A stretch of DNA of 64,000 bases from Peltaster fructicola (taxonomy: Eukaryota > Ascomycota > Dothideomycetes): NCBI GenBank assembly GCA_001592805.2, contig CP051143.1:496001-560000 (forward strand), read 5' to 3'. Position 1 is the first letter of the stretch; every line of letters starts with the position of its first letter. The notes below the pieces were generated by a model. It worked only from the letters and a program-made list of their open reading frames with translations, searched no databases and was not told the origin of the DNA. The position numbers and the translations under genes are program-made. Positions 1 to 9,891 of this stretch are shown in pieces.

Positions 1-1784
1 GGAAGGCTGTCTTCCTCACAGCATGCCTGCTTACATGTCTCTCCTCAGCGACATCAACCACAAGCGCGGATTTCCGTGACCGCCAAGACAGAGATAGGCC
101 GGCAAGACCAGCTTCTGCGCTCTCGTATTCAAACTGCACAACTTCTCGGGTCTCATGGTCGCCACAGCATCATCATGATCCATCGGCAGCGACTGTCAAG
201 CACACGCCCCAGCACACTGCTCTGTACAGCAGAGAGACATCGCCAGTAACGAGACTGATTCCGCGCCCTACCGGCTCCGAGAACAACTACAACGCAGCCA
301 CCGTCAATGCTGTTAACGCCACTCTCAAGTTCTGGTGGACGACAACGAACTATGTAGCTGTGTCGACAGTATCAATACAGTTTGATACAAATGATGTGTC
401 TACAGGCTGGACCGTCTACGAGGCTACCGAGACATTCAATACTGCCAGCGCCATTACAACATCAACATGCTTGCCGCCATATGCCACTGGCACATATCAA
501 GGAACACCTTACACACTGAGCTACTGCAATAAATTGCCAACTCATGTCGCCGCTACGACAAGCGCCTTGTACATTGAAGCCTTTAAGAGCCCGTCCGTAA
601 CGACTGCCAGTATGATGCCTCTACCCGACCTCCAGATAACACCGCCTCCGGCTCAGATCGTCCTTGCCGCTCAAACGTTCCGCACAGGTACGCCTTTCGT
701 GCAGTTCAGCGAATATGAGGTTGTCAGATGCGTAGAGCAGCGCAACAGCAGCTGTCGAGCTACCACACAGAGGCATACTCTGTCCGCACCATATGCCTTT
801 GGCTACAGAGGTCCGAATCCAGCGCTCGCGACCAATGTCGACGCCAAAGTCACAGGCCAGCTAGATAGGAACTTTCCGATCTACATCAACAGGACTTCTT
901 TGGTTCCTGGCTCGTGGTCCGCACCACCGACAGTCATCATTGTTGTGGACCGTATACTCGTCGCCATTGCAGTCCTTGCTGCACACGTTGAGGCGACAGC
1001 CGATACATTGGACGTCCCGACTGCGATGCTTCCGCCAGGCTACAGTCCTCTGCCCCAGAGAACAACTACAACACAGCATGCTGGTGACATTAATCCCACT
1101 GCGCGTATTGAAGTCACTCAGTCTTGGCTCTTGGTGCCAGGCGCAGCCACGTCTGCACCTGCAGCACTTCAAGCAACGGAAGCTCAACAAGAGACACCTT
1201 CTGCTGCAACGTGTGTCGCAGGTTGTCCAGTGCCCGTACACCCAATCGTCGCAGCAGGAGCCACTTTCGTGCCTGAAAGAGTGGTTGTGTACGTTGCTGA
1301 CGGCAAGACTGCCCTCAAGGGCGGCGCAGCAATCACACTTGGTGCGCAGACAGTATCGGCATTCGCATCAGGAGACTCCTTGCTGGTCTACGATGGCACT
1401 GTAACCAAGACCATAGCCGCCAAGCCATCTGGTGTGATCACGGTGAACGGGGTGCAGATCACCGCCACATCTATGATGATGTATACTGGGTCCGGCCGGA
1501 CTGTGATGCCAGGCGGATCAGTCGTGACGATTGACGGCACTGCGTTGTCCATGCCGACAAGTGGTGGTCTGCAGATCGGCAGCCAGGCTACGAGTTCGAC
1601 GTCTGCTGGTGGCATTGCACCGCACATCATCGATGGTCTAGGCGAAACGACGACCACGAGCAACGGAGGCCTGACCTCGCAACCAGCCATTCCTATGGGG
1701 AACTCTGCTAGTCGTAGTGCCGTTGATCATGCATGGTGGCTGGTTACTGTCGCTGTGTTGGGACTCGCTTGGCGTGTGGTATGA
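1..1784 (+). CDS. Secreted, probably GPI-anchored cell-wall protein (5' end cut by window)
   Basis: The frame beginning at base 3 is open from the left edge to the TGA at 1782-1784 and gives 593 visible residues. No ATG occurs before base 360, so the start lies just outside the window. The first visible residues are a hydrophobic stretch (AVFLTACLLTCLLSA) that reads as the body of a signal peptide. The middle is rich in Thr, Ser and Ala. From about residue 430 there are short Gly/Thr/Val repeats of the G-x-x-I/V-T-V-x-G type found in many fungal surface proteins. The C-terminus has a small-residue stretch followed by a hydrophobic tail (WWLVTVAVLGLAWRVV), as expected for GPI attachment. The frame shows no intron. 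I do not recognise a catalytic domain; a structural or adhesive wall role is inference. Confidence 0.7.
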   Translation, partial: KAVFLTACLLTCLSSATSTTSADFRDRQDRDRPARPASALSYSNCTTSRVSWSPQHHHDPSAATVKHTPQHTALYSRETSPVTRLIPRPTGSENNYNAATVNAVNATLKFWWTTTNYVAVSTVSIQFDTNDVSTGWTVYEATETFNTASAITTSTCLPPYATGTYQGTPYTLSYCNKLPTHVAATTSALYIEAFKSPSVTTASMMPLPDLQITPPPAQIVLAAQTFRTGTPFVQFSEYEVVRCVEQRNSSCRATTQRHTLSAPYAFGYRGPNPALATNVDAKVTGQLDRNFPIYINRTSLVPGSWSAPPTVIIVVDRILVAIAVLAAHVEATADTLDVPTAMLPPGYSPLPQRTTTTQHAGDINPTARIEVTQSWLLVPGAATSAPAALQATEAQQETPSAATCVAGCPVPVHPIVAAGATFVPERVVVYVADGKTALKGGAAITLGAQTVSAFASGDSLLVYDGTVTKTIAAKPSGVITVNGVQITATSMMMYTGSGRTVMPGGSVVTIDGTALSMPTSGGLQIGSQATSSTSAGGIAPHIIDGLGETTTTSNGGLTSQPAIPMGNSASRSAVDHAWWLVTVAVLGLAWRVV

Positions 1785-2218
1785 GGTTTATGATCTCTGT
1801 TCCGACACTTATCTTACTCCAGCTACTATCGAAGGCCTGATAGAGCTGCGCTTCAAGCAGAATCTTGACGTAGCGGTGAGCTCGTCAAGGGACCTCCTTG
1901 GTCTGACCGAGATAGCCTGTGCTTCCATCAGTACAGGCATATCTTGATGGTTGATGGCTGGCAACGAGGAACTGCCCTTCGGTCGTGTTGCTGGAGCACC
2001 GATTGATTTCTCCCATCGCTCGAACAAGGAGACTCAGGTCTTGTATGCTGTTTCAGCGAATATCACACGCTGTTGAGCAAAGGCACGTACCATTAATGAG
2101 GAAAGAATGACTTGACGGCATTGTAGCATATTCTGTAAAGCTGATCATGATATTATGCATTGGCTACTAAACACTGTGAAAGTCACACGCAATTGTTCGC
2201 AACCATAACAAGAGACTA
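1785..2218. other. Intergenic, convergent 3' ends
   Basis: This stretch lies between the 3' ends of the wall protein and the NFX1-type helicase. I see no coding frame with protein-like composition, only scattered short open frames. Confidence 0.5.
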
Positions 2219-5200
2219 TTACAGTTGAAGACCTCCGAACTGTTGCTCAATGTCCTCTGCATGCTGCATTCCGGCCACGGCCTGATGATGTTCACCTCCG
2301 ATCCCAGCTCCACATTCGGGACATGTGGCTCGCTGCATAGGCAAGCCACACTCGCCGATAGTGAACGGATGGTCGTTGATGCAGCGATACCAATGGCCTG
2401 TAGTGGAGAACTCCTTGGCCATTGCTTGGACAACCATTCTCATCTCAGTCGGAGACAGAATAGTCAGCATCTTGCGAATCTCTTCCACTTCCTCATGGAC
2501 CGACTGAGTTTGCCCCGAATGCTGCTCGCACAGAGCCTGTGCCTCGTCCAAACGTTGGTTGGCCTCCTGACGGAGCTCAGCAGCTTCTTCGGAGTACATA
2601 TTGGCTTGATTCGACAACATGAGCTGCATGGCAGCAAATTGTGCCCAGAAGATGTTACTCTCAGTCTGTTGGAGTGGGTACTTGTGTTGCTTTGTCAACA
2701 TCCTCAGATCGTCGCAGACCTCTCGTTGACTGCTGAAGTTGAACTGGAAGGAAGATCGTTGTTCGGCAGCGATGGTCTTCCACAGATATGCCAGATCATT
2801 GTAGACGACACAGTCAAGTCGCACGCGCAGCGTCTCGACCAATATCCCACCACTAGTCTGGAGGATACTGTTGTCGAATTGAAACTCATTTGGTCCTGGT
2901 TGTGGTGCTGCGCGGCGGCGGGCAAGCTCGACGAGCTGCTGAACTCGTTTGAATGGTTGCTCATCAGAGTGTACCTCCTTACTGAATCGTGACAAGCGGC
3001 CTCGCAACAAGCTTATACGTCTGTAACGACGATCGTCTCCTAGAGCTTTGACAAGACTAGGCATGTCAAGCTTCGACCGATCAAGTGCCAAGAGAGACTC
3101 GACTGGGACCTTGAAACTCTCCCGAGTGGCGACTAAATTGTCTTGCTCCTTTTGCAGCTCTATGGCAAAGCGGTTGCATTCTCTCTTGGACCAGCTGATG
3201 AACTTTTTGGTGCTCTCGTCAAGAGTGGCTCGCTTGATGATGCGTCCGTAGCGTTCGACGTCGGCAAGAGACGCACGGCAATCCGGACAGTGTTTAAGTT
3301 CCCTATAGGAGAAGGGGATTGAAGGTCCGTTGATAGACATTGGCATTCCTGTGATGTCGAGATCGTAGTAAGCTGCCATATTCATGACGCCGTCGAGACT
3401 TTCCACTGTAAAGATATGACCACAGCGAAGAAAGATGCAAGGTGATTCGTTGAGATCGACCTCTCCGTAAGACGACATGAGGACAAGGTCTGCACGTGTG
3501 TTTTGGATGTCGTCGGGTGCGCAAACCTGGCAATATCGTTCATCTGGGCACTTTCGTCCACACAAAGTTGGGCACTGATGACCACAAGCAAGCATCTTTT
3601 CGCAGCGCAGAGAGCATGGAATCCAGTCGCACGGCGCACTGCAAGGCATGGAGCATCGCGAGTGCTTGCAACCAGATGCACATACTGGTTCTGCGCATGG
3701 TGCACATGGCTCGTTGCATCGCTTGTTGCACTTTCCATGCGTGCATTGCTTCTCACAATTGACCATGCACGGTTTGCAATCGGACTCGCCATGGCACTTC
3801 GAGATGCAAGAGTGCGAACATGTAGTGTACGGCCGATCGCACACCTGAGAGCACTTCGCATGCTTGAGAGCGAGCTTGCCATCTTCACTAAGTGTGCGGC
3901 ACATCGAACAAATCCCTGTACAGGTATGTCCACAATCCAATGCAGCGCCACACTTGGCGACGCAAGGATAATCGAGAGCGTTCTCTGAACATGCCGTCTT
4001 GATCTCATGCGAGCAGCCAGGCACAATGCGGTCGACAAGCACCTTACATTTAATCTTGCTTTGGTCTTGATACAGCCAGCACTCTAGCTCGTTGAGGTGA
4101 TGGCCGCAAGGCAGTGTGATATTCAGATTCGGAATCAGCGCTTCGCAGTGACTGGGGCAAGGAATGCCGCAGGTGTTTGGACAGAGGTGCTCACAACCTT
4201 TGACCAGCCGTGTGCAAGGCTTGAGGCAGGTAACAGCGTCGTGTAAGAGATCTGAATGACACTTGTTGGTGCAGGAGTGGCCGCATGCTAGCAGTTTGTC
4301 ACACGTGCGATCGCAGCCAGCTTCGGGTGAGAGGCGCAGAAAATCATCAGGCTTTTCGACTTGCAACGAAGTTGCTGGATGGCGAGGACAACAGAGGTGC
4401 AACATCTGGCCAACACGCTCGTCTCCGAGTTGCTCGATAACGTCCTTCCACATCGGCACACTTGCAGCAGTGGCAGTGTTTCCAATGATGTACATGCCAT
4501 GCTTGGCTCGAGACAGCAGGACGTTCATACGATTCGGAGTTCGAAGAAATCCACACTTGTTGAGCTTGTTCGATCGCACGAGCGATATAATGACAACTTT
4601 CGCCTCCTCGCCCTGGAAATTGTCGACTGTAGCCAGGCGTACGGCGCGCAGCAGAGAGCTACGGGAGTATGTCGGTCTTGACTCTTCGAGTATCTTTTCG
4701 GAATCATCCTGGTCGAGTTCGAGATCGGCATTGTCTCGCTCGTTGAGAACAATGTGGCTGAAATGCTGCAGCTTTCGACGCAACTTTCGTAGCTGACCCA
4801 GGTAAGGTGTGATGACTGCAATATCATCGGTGCTATAGATCCCTTGATTGACGATGTGTTGCACAAGAGACGATACCATCTCCACCTCAAAGTCATTGGT
4901 GTGAGAAGTACTTTGCAGATCGTCGTTCTGTGAATCCTCAAGGACTTGATGATCAAACCAGAACAGACGGTGCTTCATGCCTGTGACAGGAGGATGGAGT
5001 TGCACACTCGGGCCGTCGACAAGCTCAGAATATGACGCATTGCGTATGATCGCAGATATCTCTGGATGCATTCGTCGTTGTGTGTTGAGAGTCGAGTACG
5101 GTAGCTTGGAGAATCCCGGTTTTGGATCGACCAATCTCTCGAACAAGGAGACGTCCAATGTCACTTGGCTGCGAGGATTCTCGCAAGACAAGTCATAGTT

Positions 5201-7957
5201 CTGTGCCTTCGGACGAAGCTGCTGATGATCTCCGATGAGCACAACATGTTCGATAGATGGAAGAAGCGCGGTCAGGATATGTGCTTCAAGCACTTCTCCA
5301 GCCTCTTCGACGACAAGCACCTTTGAGTTCAGGCGGCGCAGGTAGCTCAGATTGCGAGCAAGACCGCTTGTCGTAACTCCGATGACATTCGAAGCAGACA
5401 GGACTCGAAGTTTAAGCTCTTCATCGATCTTCTCGTGTGCTTGCTTTTCTTCGGAGTAGATCGCCAACTTGTCGATCAGCTTTCTCTGCACCGGCTCTAC
5501 GATTTCGTAGATCCAGGCTTGGTAAAGGCGAGAGCGCTCTGAGTGTGTAAGCTCCTCAAGATCTATGACTCCCCGCAGCTCGTGGAGAGGCCGGCAATCG
5601 CCTACACGGCTGCCACCATTGAGATACTCGTCGAACGTGCGTCTACCTCCGACGACTTGCCACTCTTGTCCATGCTCATCAAGCTCGATGTGATTGTCGA
5701 AGAGCTGAGACCAGAAGTGCTCTGCAGTTTTGCGCAGATGAGCATTGATTCCTGCTTCAGAGGTGCAACACCGCAGCTCAGCCAATATCGTATGGATCTG
5801 CTTGCTTGTATCATCCATGGTGTGCCGTATCTTCCACTTGAGAGCACGCTCTTTCTTGGTATCATCGTACTGCATAGCAACTGTATGGAGGTTGATGGCG
5901 GCTAGCTTCTCACTCTTGCTGCGGCTTCCAATGCGCACGATCTGTTCCACTCCGGCGTCAACGTGATGTTCGAGGGCTTGATCAAGCGCATGATTGGTAT
6001 AGCTTGTGAACAAGATGCTGTTGAGATCGCCATTTTGCTTGTTTGCAAGCAGAACTTTCATCAATGCTTCGCCGGTGTAGCTTTTCCCGGTTCCAGGAGG
6101 TCCTTGAATCAAGGCAAACGAGTGTGTCAGGGCGGCGATGATGGCTTCGGCTTGGCCAAGGTCAAGATTTGACCTTTCGCACAGCTCGGATGCTTGAATT
6201 GGGTGTGCAGGGTCGAGTGTGAGTGGCTCGTCATCGGTGACCAAACACGACAGGTCGAATCGGAAATCTTGATGTTGTGCATACAATGGCGGTGGGATAT
6301 GCCTTCGCTCATCTTGTTCTTCGGTCAGTGGACCTAGGACATCTGCGAATGGATATTCTTCCTTGAAGCTCATCTCTTGGAGTGCCATCAGAGTCGGCTT
6401 GAACGCTGGAAGTAGAATGCCTGGAAACTCAATCAAGCAGTGCTTGACAGAGTAATTGAATCCATGACCGAAGTTTTGCAAAAGCGCCTCGATCTCTTCG
6501 GCAGATTCGTCTACCAGGTGCGCAAGTACTGTGACGACTTGAGGGTCTGACCATCGTGCGTCCTGCTTGAGCATGAACCCTTCGGGCTTCAAGTTGCCGC
6601 GAGTATCGGGCGGTGTGCTGATTGTGAGAAAAGCGGTATAACCGTTACTGCCTAGCAGACAGATCAAAGTCTCAGCATTTAGCCTGTTGGAGTCTTCCCA
6701 GTACTCTTTCCGCTTTTTGTTCGATGCGTTGCTCAGTACCTGAGGTTGATCAAAGCTGAGAACCAGAATGAGACCCTTATAAGGGTGGAAGACCATGTCG
6801 ACTAATCTAACGTTGTCGTAGCGGCGAGTTCTTGCACCACGGTTTGCCATGGACTTGTCAGGGACAGATTGCTTGAGACGATCAAGCTCGGCCTTGGCTG
6901 CATCTCGCAGTTGTCCTACAGTGTCTTCGCGGAGGAGTCGAAATTGGCGATCGAGTAAGCCGAGCATGCCAGCAACATGCCAATCTTGAGGATCGTCAGT
7001 AGGCAGGTACTCGTTGCGATCGCTTTCGATCTCTTGGATTGTTGGCATCACTGCAATCTCATCGAAGTCCTGCTTGTCGTTGTCATGACGAGCGCCTTGT
7101 CGAGACAACTCGCCCGGCAAGTCCCGCTCCACCGTGAATCTGGCCAAGTCTGCTGGAGCGAGTTTGACCTTCTTGGGCTTGTCAGGAACATCATCGATCT
7201 TACTGATCAAGCCGAGTCGGGTGCGGAGACTGAGAAGGTGTCTTGCAGCACTTCCTTCAAGTTTAGCGCCATTGGCGAGATCACACAGCTTCTCTGCATG
7301 CTGCCGTAGATCTTGATTGAGCTGTGCCAAGCTGTTGACAGAGTATATGTAGGACAAGGTGATAACAGAGGCGGATAGTGCTGACATACGTGCTGGAATA
7401 CAGCGTAGGACGATTGCGAAGAGTGCGACGCTTCTGGATCCGTTGACACCGAAGAGATAGTTACAGATCGTGGCATGCTGGCTCTCAACAATTGCTGAGA
7501 TTAGAACTTCCTCATTTGACATGAGTCTGAGCAGTGGCAGGATTCGATGCTCAAAGCGACCAGAAAGAGCTTGTTGGGATGCTTGGTCCAGGTCCTCACA
7601 GTCGACGAGCTCTCCGATGCGTGTCAAGCCACCTTCGCTTGCCAAGGATGTGATCACCTCTTGCATGCGATCTGCATCGGTTTCCACCAGCTCAAGCGCG
7701 GTCGTGATAAAGCTAGCACGTTTGCTTCCAAGAGGTACAACACGGCGAAGTTGGCGTTTGTCCAGCGGAATGTTGAAGCGCCAAAGACGCAGCTTGTCTT
7801 CTCGTTCTTTGAGCAGAGTCTGTCGCTGAGCGTGCTTCTGAGCAGCTTCGTCGTCGTCAAACTTGTGACTGTATCTGCACTCGCTGCCGTAGCCACAACG
7901 GCCACGCAGAAAGAGCTGACAAGGCTTTTTGCCTCCGCCATCCGTTGCTTCTGCCAT
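2219..7957 (-). CDS. NFX1-type zinc finger SF1 RNA helicase (ZNFX1/Hrr1-like)
   Basis: An unbroken 1,912-aa frame without introns. The ATG at 7957 begins MAEATDGGGKK directly before a CCCH zinc finger (residues about 11-30); the frame runs on upstream to 8086, but that extension is not protein-like. The helicase core carries Walker A GPPGTGKS near residue 617, motif II VEEAGE near 880, and the SF1 C-terminal half (NFQGEE, then NVLLSRAK). A long run of Cys/His NFX1-type fingers follows (about 1230-1470). The last 60 residues form a C/H finger of RZ type (WYRC, then CPECGAGIGG). Known relatives are ZNFX1 of animals and Hrr1 of fission yeast, which act with RNA-dependent RNA polymerase and Argonaute in small-RNA-guided silencing. 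A role in silencing here is inferred. Two CACGTG sites lie upstream. Confidence 0.93.
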   Translation of the reverse strand: MAEATDGGGKKPCQLFLRGRCGYGSECRYSHKFDDDEAAQKHAQRQTLLKEREDKLRLWRFNIPLDKRQLRRVVPLGSKRASFITTALELVETDADRMQEVITSLASEGGLTRIGELVDCEDLDQASQQALSGRFEHRILPLLRLMSNEEVLISAIVESQHATICNYLFGVNGSRSVALFAIVLRCIPARMSALSASVITLSYIYSVNSLAQLNQDLRQHAEKLCDLANGAKLEGSAARHLLSLRTRLGLISKIDDVPDKPKKVKLAPADLARFTVERDLPGELSRQGARHDNDKQDFDEIAVMPTIQEIESDRNEYLPTDDPQDWHVAGMLGLLDRQFRLLREDTVGQLRDAAKAELDRLKQSVPDKSMANRGARTRRYDNVRLVDMVFHPYKGLILVLSFDQPQVLSNASNKKRKEYWEDSNRLNAETLICLLGSNGYTAFLTISTPPDTRGNLKPEGFMLKQDARWSDPQVVTVLAHLVDESAEEIEALLQNFGHGFNYSVKHCLIEFPGILLPAFKPTLMALQEMSFKEEYPFADVLGPLTEEQDERRHIPPPLYAQHQDFRFDLSCLVTDDEPLTLDPAHPIQASELCERSNLDLGQAEAIIAALTHSFALIQGPPGTGKSYTGEALMKVLLANKQNGDLNSILFTSYTNHALDQALEHHVDAGVEQIVRIGSRSKSEKLAAINLHTVAMQYDDTKKERALKWKIRHTMDDTSKQIHTILAELRCCTSEAGINAHLRKTAEHFWSQLFDNHIELDEHGQEWQVVGGRRTFDEYLNGGSRVGDCRPLHELRGVIDLEELTHSERSRLYQAWIYEIVEPVQRKLIDKLAIYSEEKQAHEKIDEELKLRVLSASNVIGVTTSGLARNLSYLRRLNSKVLVVEEAGEVLEAHILTALLPSIEHVVLIGDHQQLRPKAQNYDLSCENPRSQVTLDVSLFERLVDPKPGFSKLPYSTLNTQRRMHPEISAIIRNASYSELVDGPSVQLHPPVTGMKHRLFWFDHQVLEDSQNDDLQSTSHTNDFEVEMVSSLVQHIVNQGIYSTDDIAVITPYLGQLRKLRRKLQHFSHIVLNERDNADLELDQDDSEKILEESRPTYSRSSLLRAVRLATVDNFQGEEAKVVIISLVRSNKLNKCGFLRTPNRMNVLLSRAKHGMYIIGNTATAASVPMWKDVIEQLGDERVGQMLHLCCPRHPATSLQVEKPDDFLRLSPEAGCDRTCDKLLACGHSCTNKCHSDLLHDAVTCLKPCTRLVKGCEHLCPNTCGIPCPSHCEALIPNLNITLPCGHHLNELECWLYQDQSKIKCKVLVDRIVPGCSHEIKTACSENALDYPCVAKCGAALDCGHTCTGICSMCRTLSEDGKLALKHAKCSQVCDRPYTTCSHSCISKCHGESDCKPCMVNCEKQCTHGKCNKRCNEPCAPCAEPVCASGCKHSRCSMPCSAPCDWIPCSLRCEKMLACGHQCPTLCGRKCPDERYCQVCAPDDIQNTRADLVLMSSYGEVDLNESPCIFLRCGHIFTVESLDGVMNMAAYYDLDITGMPMSINGPSIPFSYRELKHCPDCRASLADVERYGRIIKRATLDESTKKFISWSKRECNRFAIELQKEQDNLVATRESFKVPVESLLALDRSKLDMPSLVKALGDDRRYRRISLLRGRLSRFSKEVHSDEQPFKRVQQLVELARRRAAPQPGPNEFQFDNSILQTSGGILVETLRVRLDCVVYNDLAYLWKTIAAEQRSSFQFNFSSQREVCDDLRMLTKQHKYPLQQTESNIFWAQFAAMQLMLSNQANMYSEEAAELRQEANQRLDEAQALCEQHSGQTQSVHEEVEEIRKMLTILSPTEMRMVVQAMAKEFSTTGHWYRCINDHPFTIGECGLPMQRATCPECGAGIGGEHHQAVAGMQHAEDIEQQFGGLQL

Positions 7958-8299
7958 ACGAACGACAATCGAAGAGGTTGCAAGAAGGAAGGATGAAGTT
8001 GTGAAGGTGTGAAGTGGAAGTAGATGATTGTGGAAGCAGTAATGCACGTGAAGCTCGGGCCAAGACAAACAGATTTCCTCAGGCAACAGCTCGAACGCTG
8101 CTACGCGACGTGATCCACTGTAGGGAAAATGGGCATTCTGTCTGTAGACGGGAGGATAGAGAACTTATACATGCCTTTACAAGTGTCATGTCGTGCCAGA
8201 CATAATATCACGTGATTTGTCTTAGCGCTAAGCGCCGCATGTGCGACTGGTATCTGACCCATGCAAGAGACTCTGGCAGAAGGCTGAGCCCGTTGTGGC
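7958..8299. promoter_or_regulatory. Promoter of the NFX1 helicase with two CACGTG sites
   Basis: These 342 bp separate the helicase ATG from the last exon of the capping protein, both on the minus strand. CACGTG occurs at 8045-8050 and inside the palindrome TCACGTGA at 8208-8215. A 10-bp palindrome TTAGCGCTAA lies at 8222-8231. CACGTG is the known site of fungal bHLH factors such as Cbf1/Pho4 types; use here is inference. Confidence 0.35.
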
Positions 8300-9364
8300 T
8301 CATTTCGAGCGGCCTCCTCCAATGTCTTGACCGAGCTTTCAATTGGTCAGTAGATGCTAAGACACGATCGCCGCAGCTTTACTTACTCTGTAGCCACCAA
8401 TCTTTTCCCACTCGACCTTCTGTCTTGTCACAGGTAGCTGGCGCCTCAGACTCTTGAAGCTGCCCTCGGCAAGTGTGACAAACGCACGATTGAGCTCTTC
8501 CTGAAACTTGTTCTCGGCTTTGGCAATCTCCCTCACAATGCTCTCAGCACTGCCACCCGTACCGGAAAGCTCTACACTCTTCTTCGTGGCCATACGAACA
8601 TTACCATCCTCGTAGTAGTGCACGTCGACTTTGACATCGCCAGTGACACTACCACTTGGTTGGACTGTGTATGTCGACCTCCAGCGCCCGTTCCAGAAGT
8701 TCTGTGGACTGTACTTGTTCGCAACCAGCACGATGACTACGTTGCTGTCATCCTTGGTGGGAAACACTCCATACGCGTGCGAAGCGAAGTGTTCGGCAGC
8801 GCTGGATGTGAGAGCCTGCTGTAGCGATCGAATAAGATCTAAGTGCTGTGTGTTCAACGAGTATGGTTCAATATTGCTCGCTTCCTAGTTGTCCTCAGCC
8901 TCATCTTCTACAACAGCTTCACCAACCTACCTGTGTGCTGTGTTGTACTTCGAACGAAGTCTGGCTTGCTGTGTCAAAGTATCGATTGTTTCCGAGAGCG
9001 TTATACTCGCTTACGATGACCTGCAGTCTTGTCAATCTCCTCCTCTTCCCATCTATTGTCGAATCACGTACAGGAGTGGTGCTCTTCGGCAGTTTGAAGG
9101 TGGAGTACTGAACTTCATGGTACTTCTGGAATGAGCTTTCGAGCGAACCTATGGCGTCTTTGTTGGCCAAAGCCTGGACATCTGAAAGGGAGGTCAGCGT
9201 TTCCCTTGTCGGTGCTTAAAACGACAGCGTATACCTGCGATTACGTTCTGAAGCTATATTGTGTTAGCATGAGTTTGCTGTCTAGTGGTGAGAGACTCGT
9301 ACTATACCTCTCCAGGTGGTGCACTCTCGATAAATGAGGACAAGATTGCCTGACGTGAAGCCAT
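8300..9364 (-). CDS. cap1: F-actin capping protein subunit alpha
   Basis: Six exons join to 269 aa: 9308-9364, 9235-9253, 9072-9181, 8931-9020, 8387-8884 and 8300-8335. Introns are 54, 53, 51, 46 and 51 nt with GT and AG ends. The protein matches CapZ-alpha/Cap1 from end to end: the N-terminal FIESAPPGE, the middle NKYSPQNFWNGRWRS, the motif VDVHYYEDGNVR, and the C-terminal RRQLPVTRQK and GGYRLGQDIGGGR, which lead into the actin-binding tentacle. It dimerises with Cap2 and caps actin filament barbed ends in cortical patches. Exon 2 has only 19 nt (codes LQNVIA plus one base) but is required for frame and for the conserved helix. The 51-nt intron at 9021-9071 is in frame and without stops, so simple ORF calling would retain it. 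Confidence is high. Confidence 0.93.
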
Positions 9365-9891
9365 ATTGCTATTGAGAGCTGATGAGCTGTAGTATGTTGT
9401 GACGTTGGCGTGCTGCAGCGCAAGTTAGCATCAGCGTGGGGGTCCTGAGGCATTCACGACTGAACACGACGATGACTACAGCATATCCCGACTATAGCGA
9501 CGAGTACCGTGGGGAAGCTTTCAGATACGCTATGAGGGGACCTCGCTACATCGATCTCAACTACATGACCCATTCTGGCCACGATCGAGCCTCCTCCTGT
9601 TGGTTGAGCAAGGACATCGCCATGGACATGCAATGCTCTATTCAAGATCGGCCGTATTGACATGAATGTCTCTCAGCGTACTGACGCATGCTTACATTCC
9701 TTCCAATGTGATACATAGTCGATGATATGCTAATCAGATTTCACCACTTCCCTGCTCCCTGCACTTGGGCAGGATTCTTGAGCTGTCCTGGTCTTGCTAG
9801 ACACCAAGCAATACTGTCTACGCAAAGGAACAATGGACGAAGAGAGCTGCGTATGTTGACTTCGCCATATATGCAATGCACTACTTCTCGT
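9365..9891. other. Intergenic between cap1 and PEX11
   Basis: This is the cap1 promoter and the PEX11 3' flank. Short frames are open on both strands around 9436-9663, but none has homology or start context I can support. Confidence 0.4.

Noticed and set aside
3382-4038. Long open frames on both strands inside the NFX1 helicase
   Set aside because: They are shadows of the Cys-rich helicase frame; composition follows the TGC/CAC-rich coding strand.
7958-8086. N-terminal extension of the helicase to 8086
   Set aside because: The 43 extra residues (PEEICLSWPELHVHYCF region) are not conserved-looking and precede the good start at the CCCH finger.
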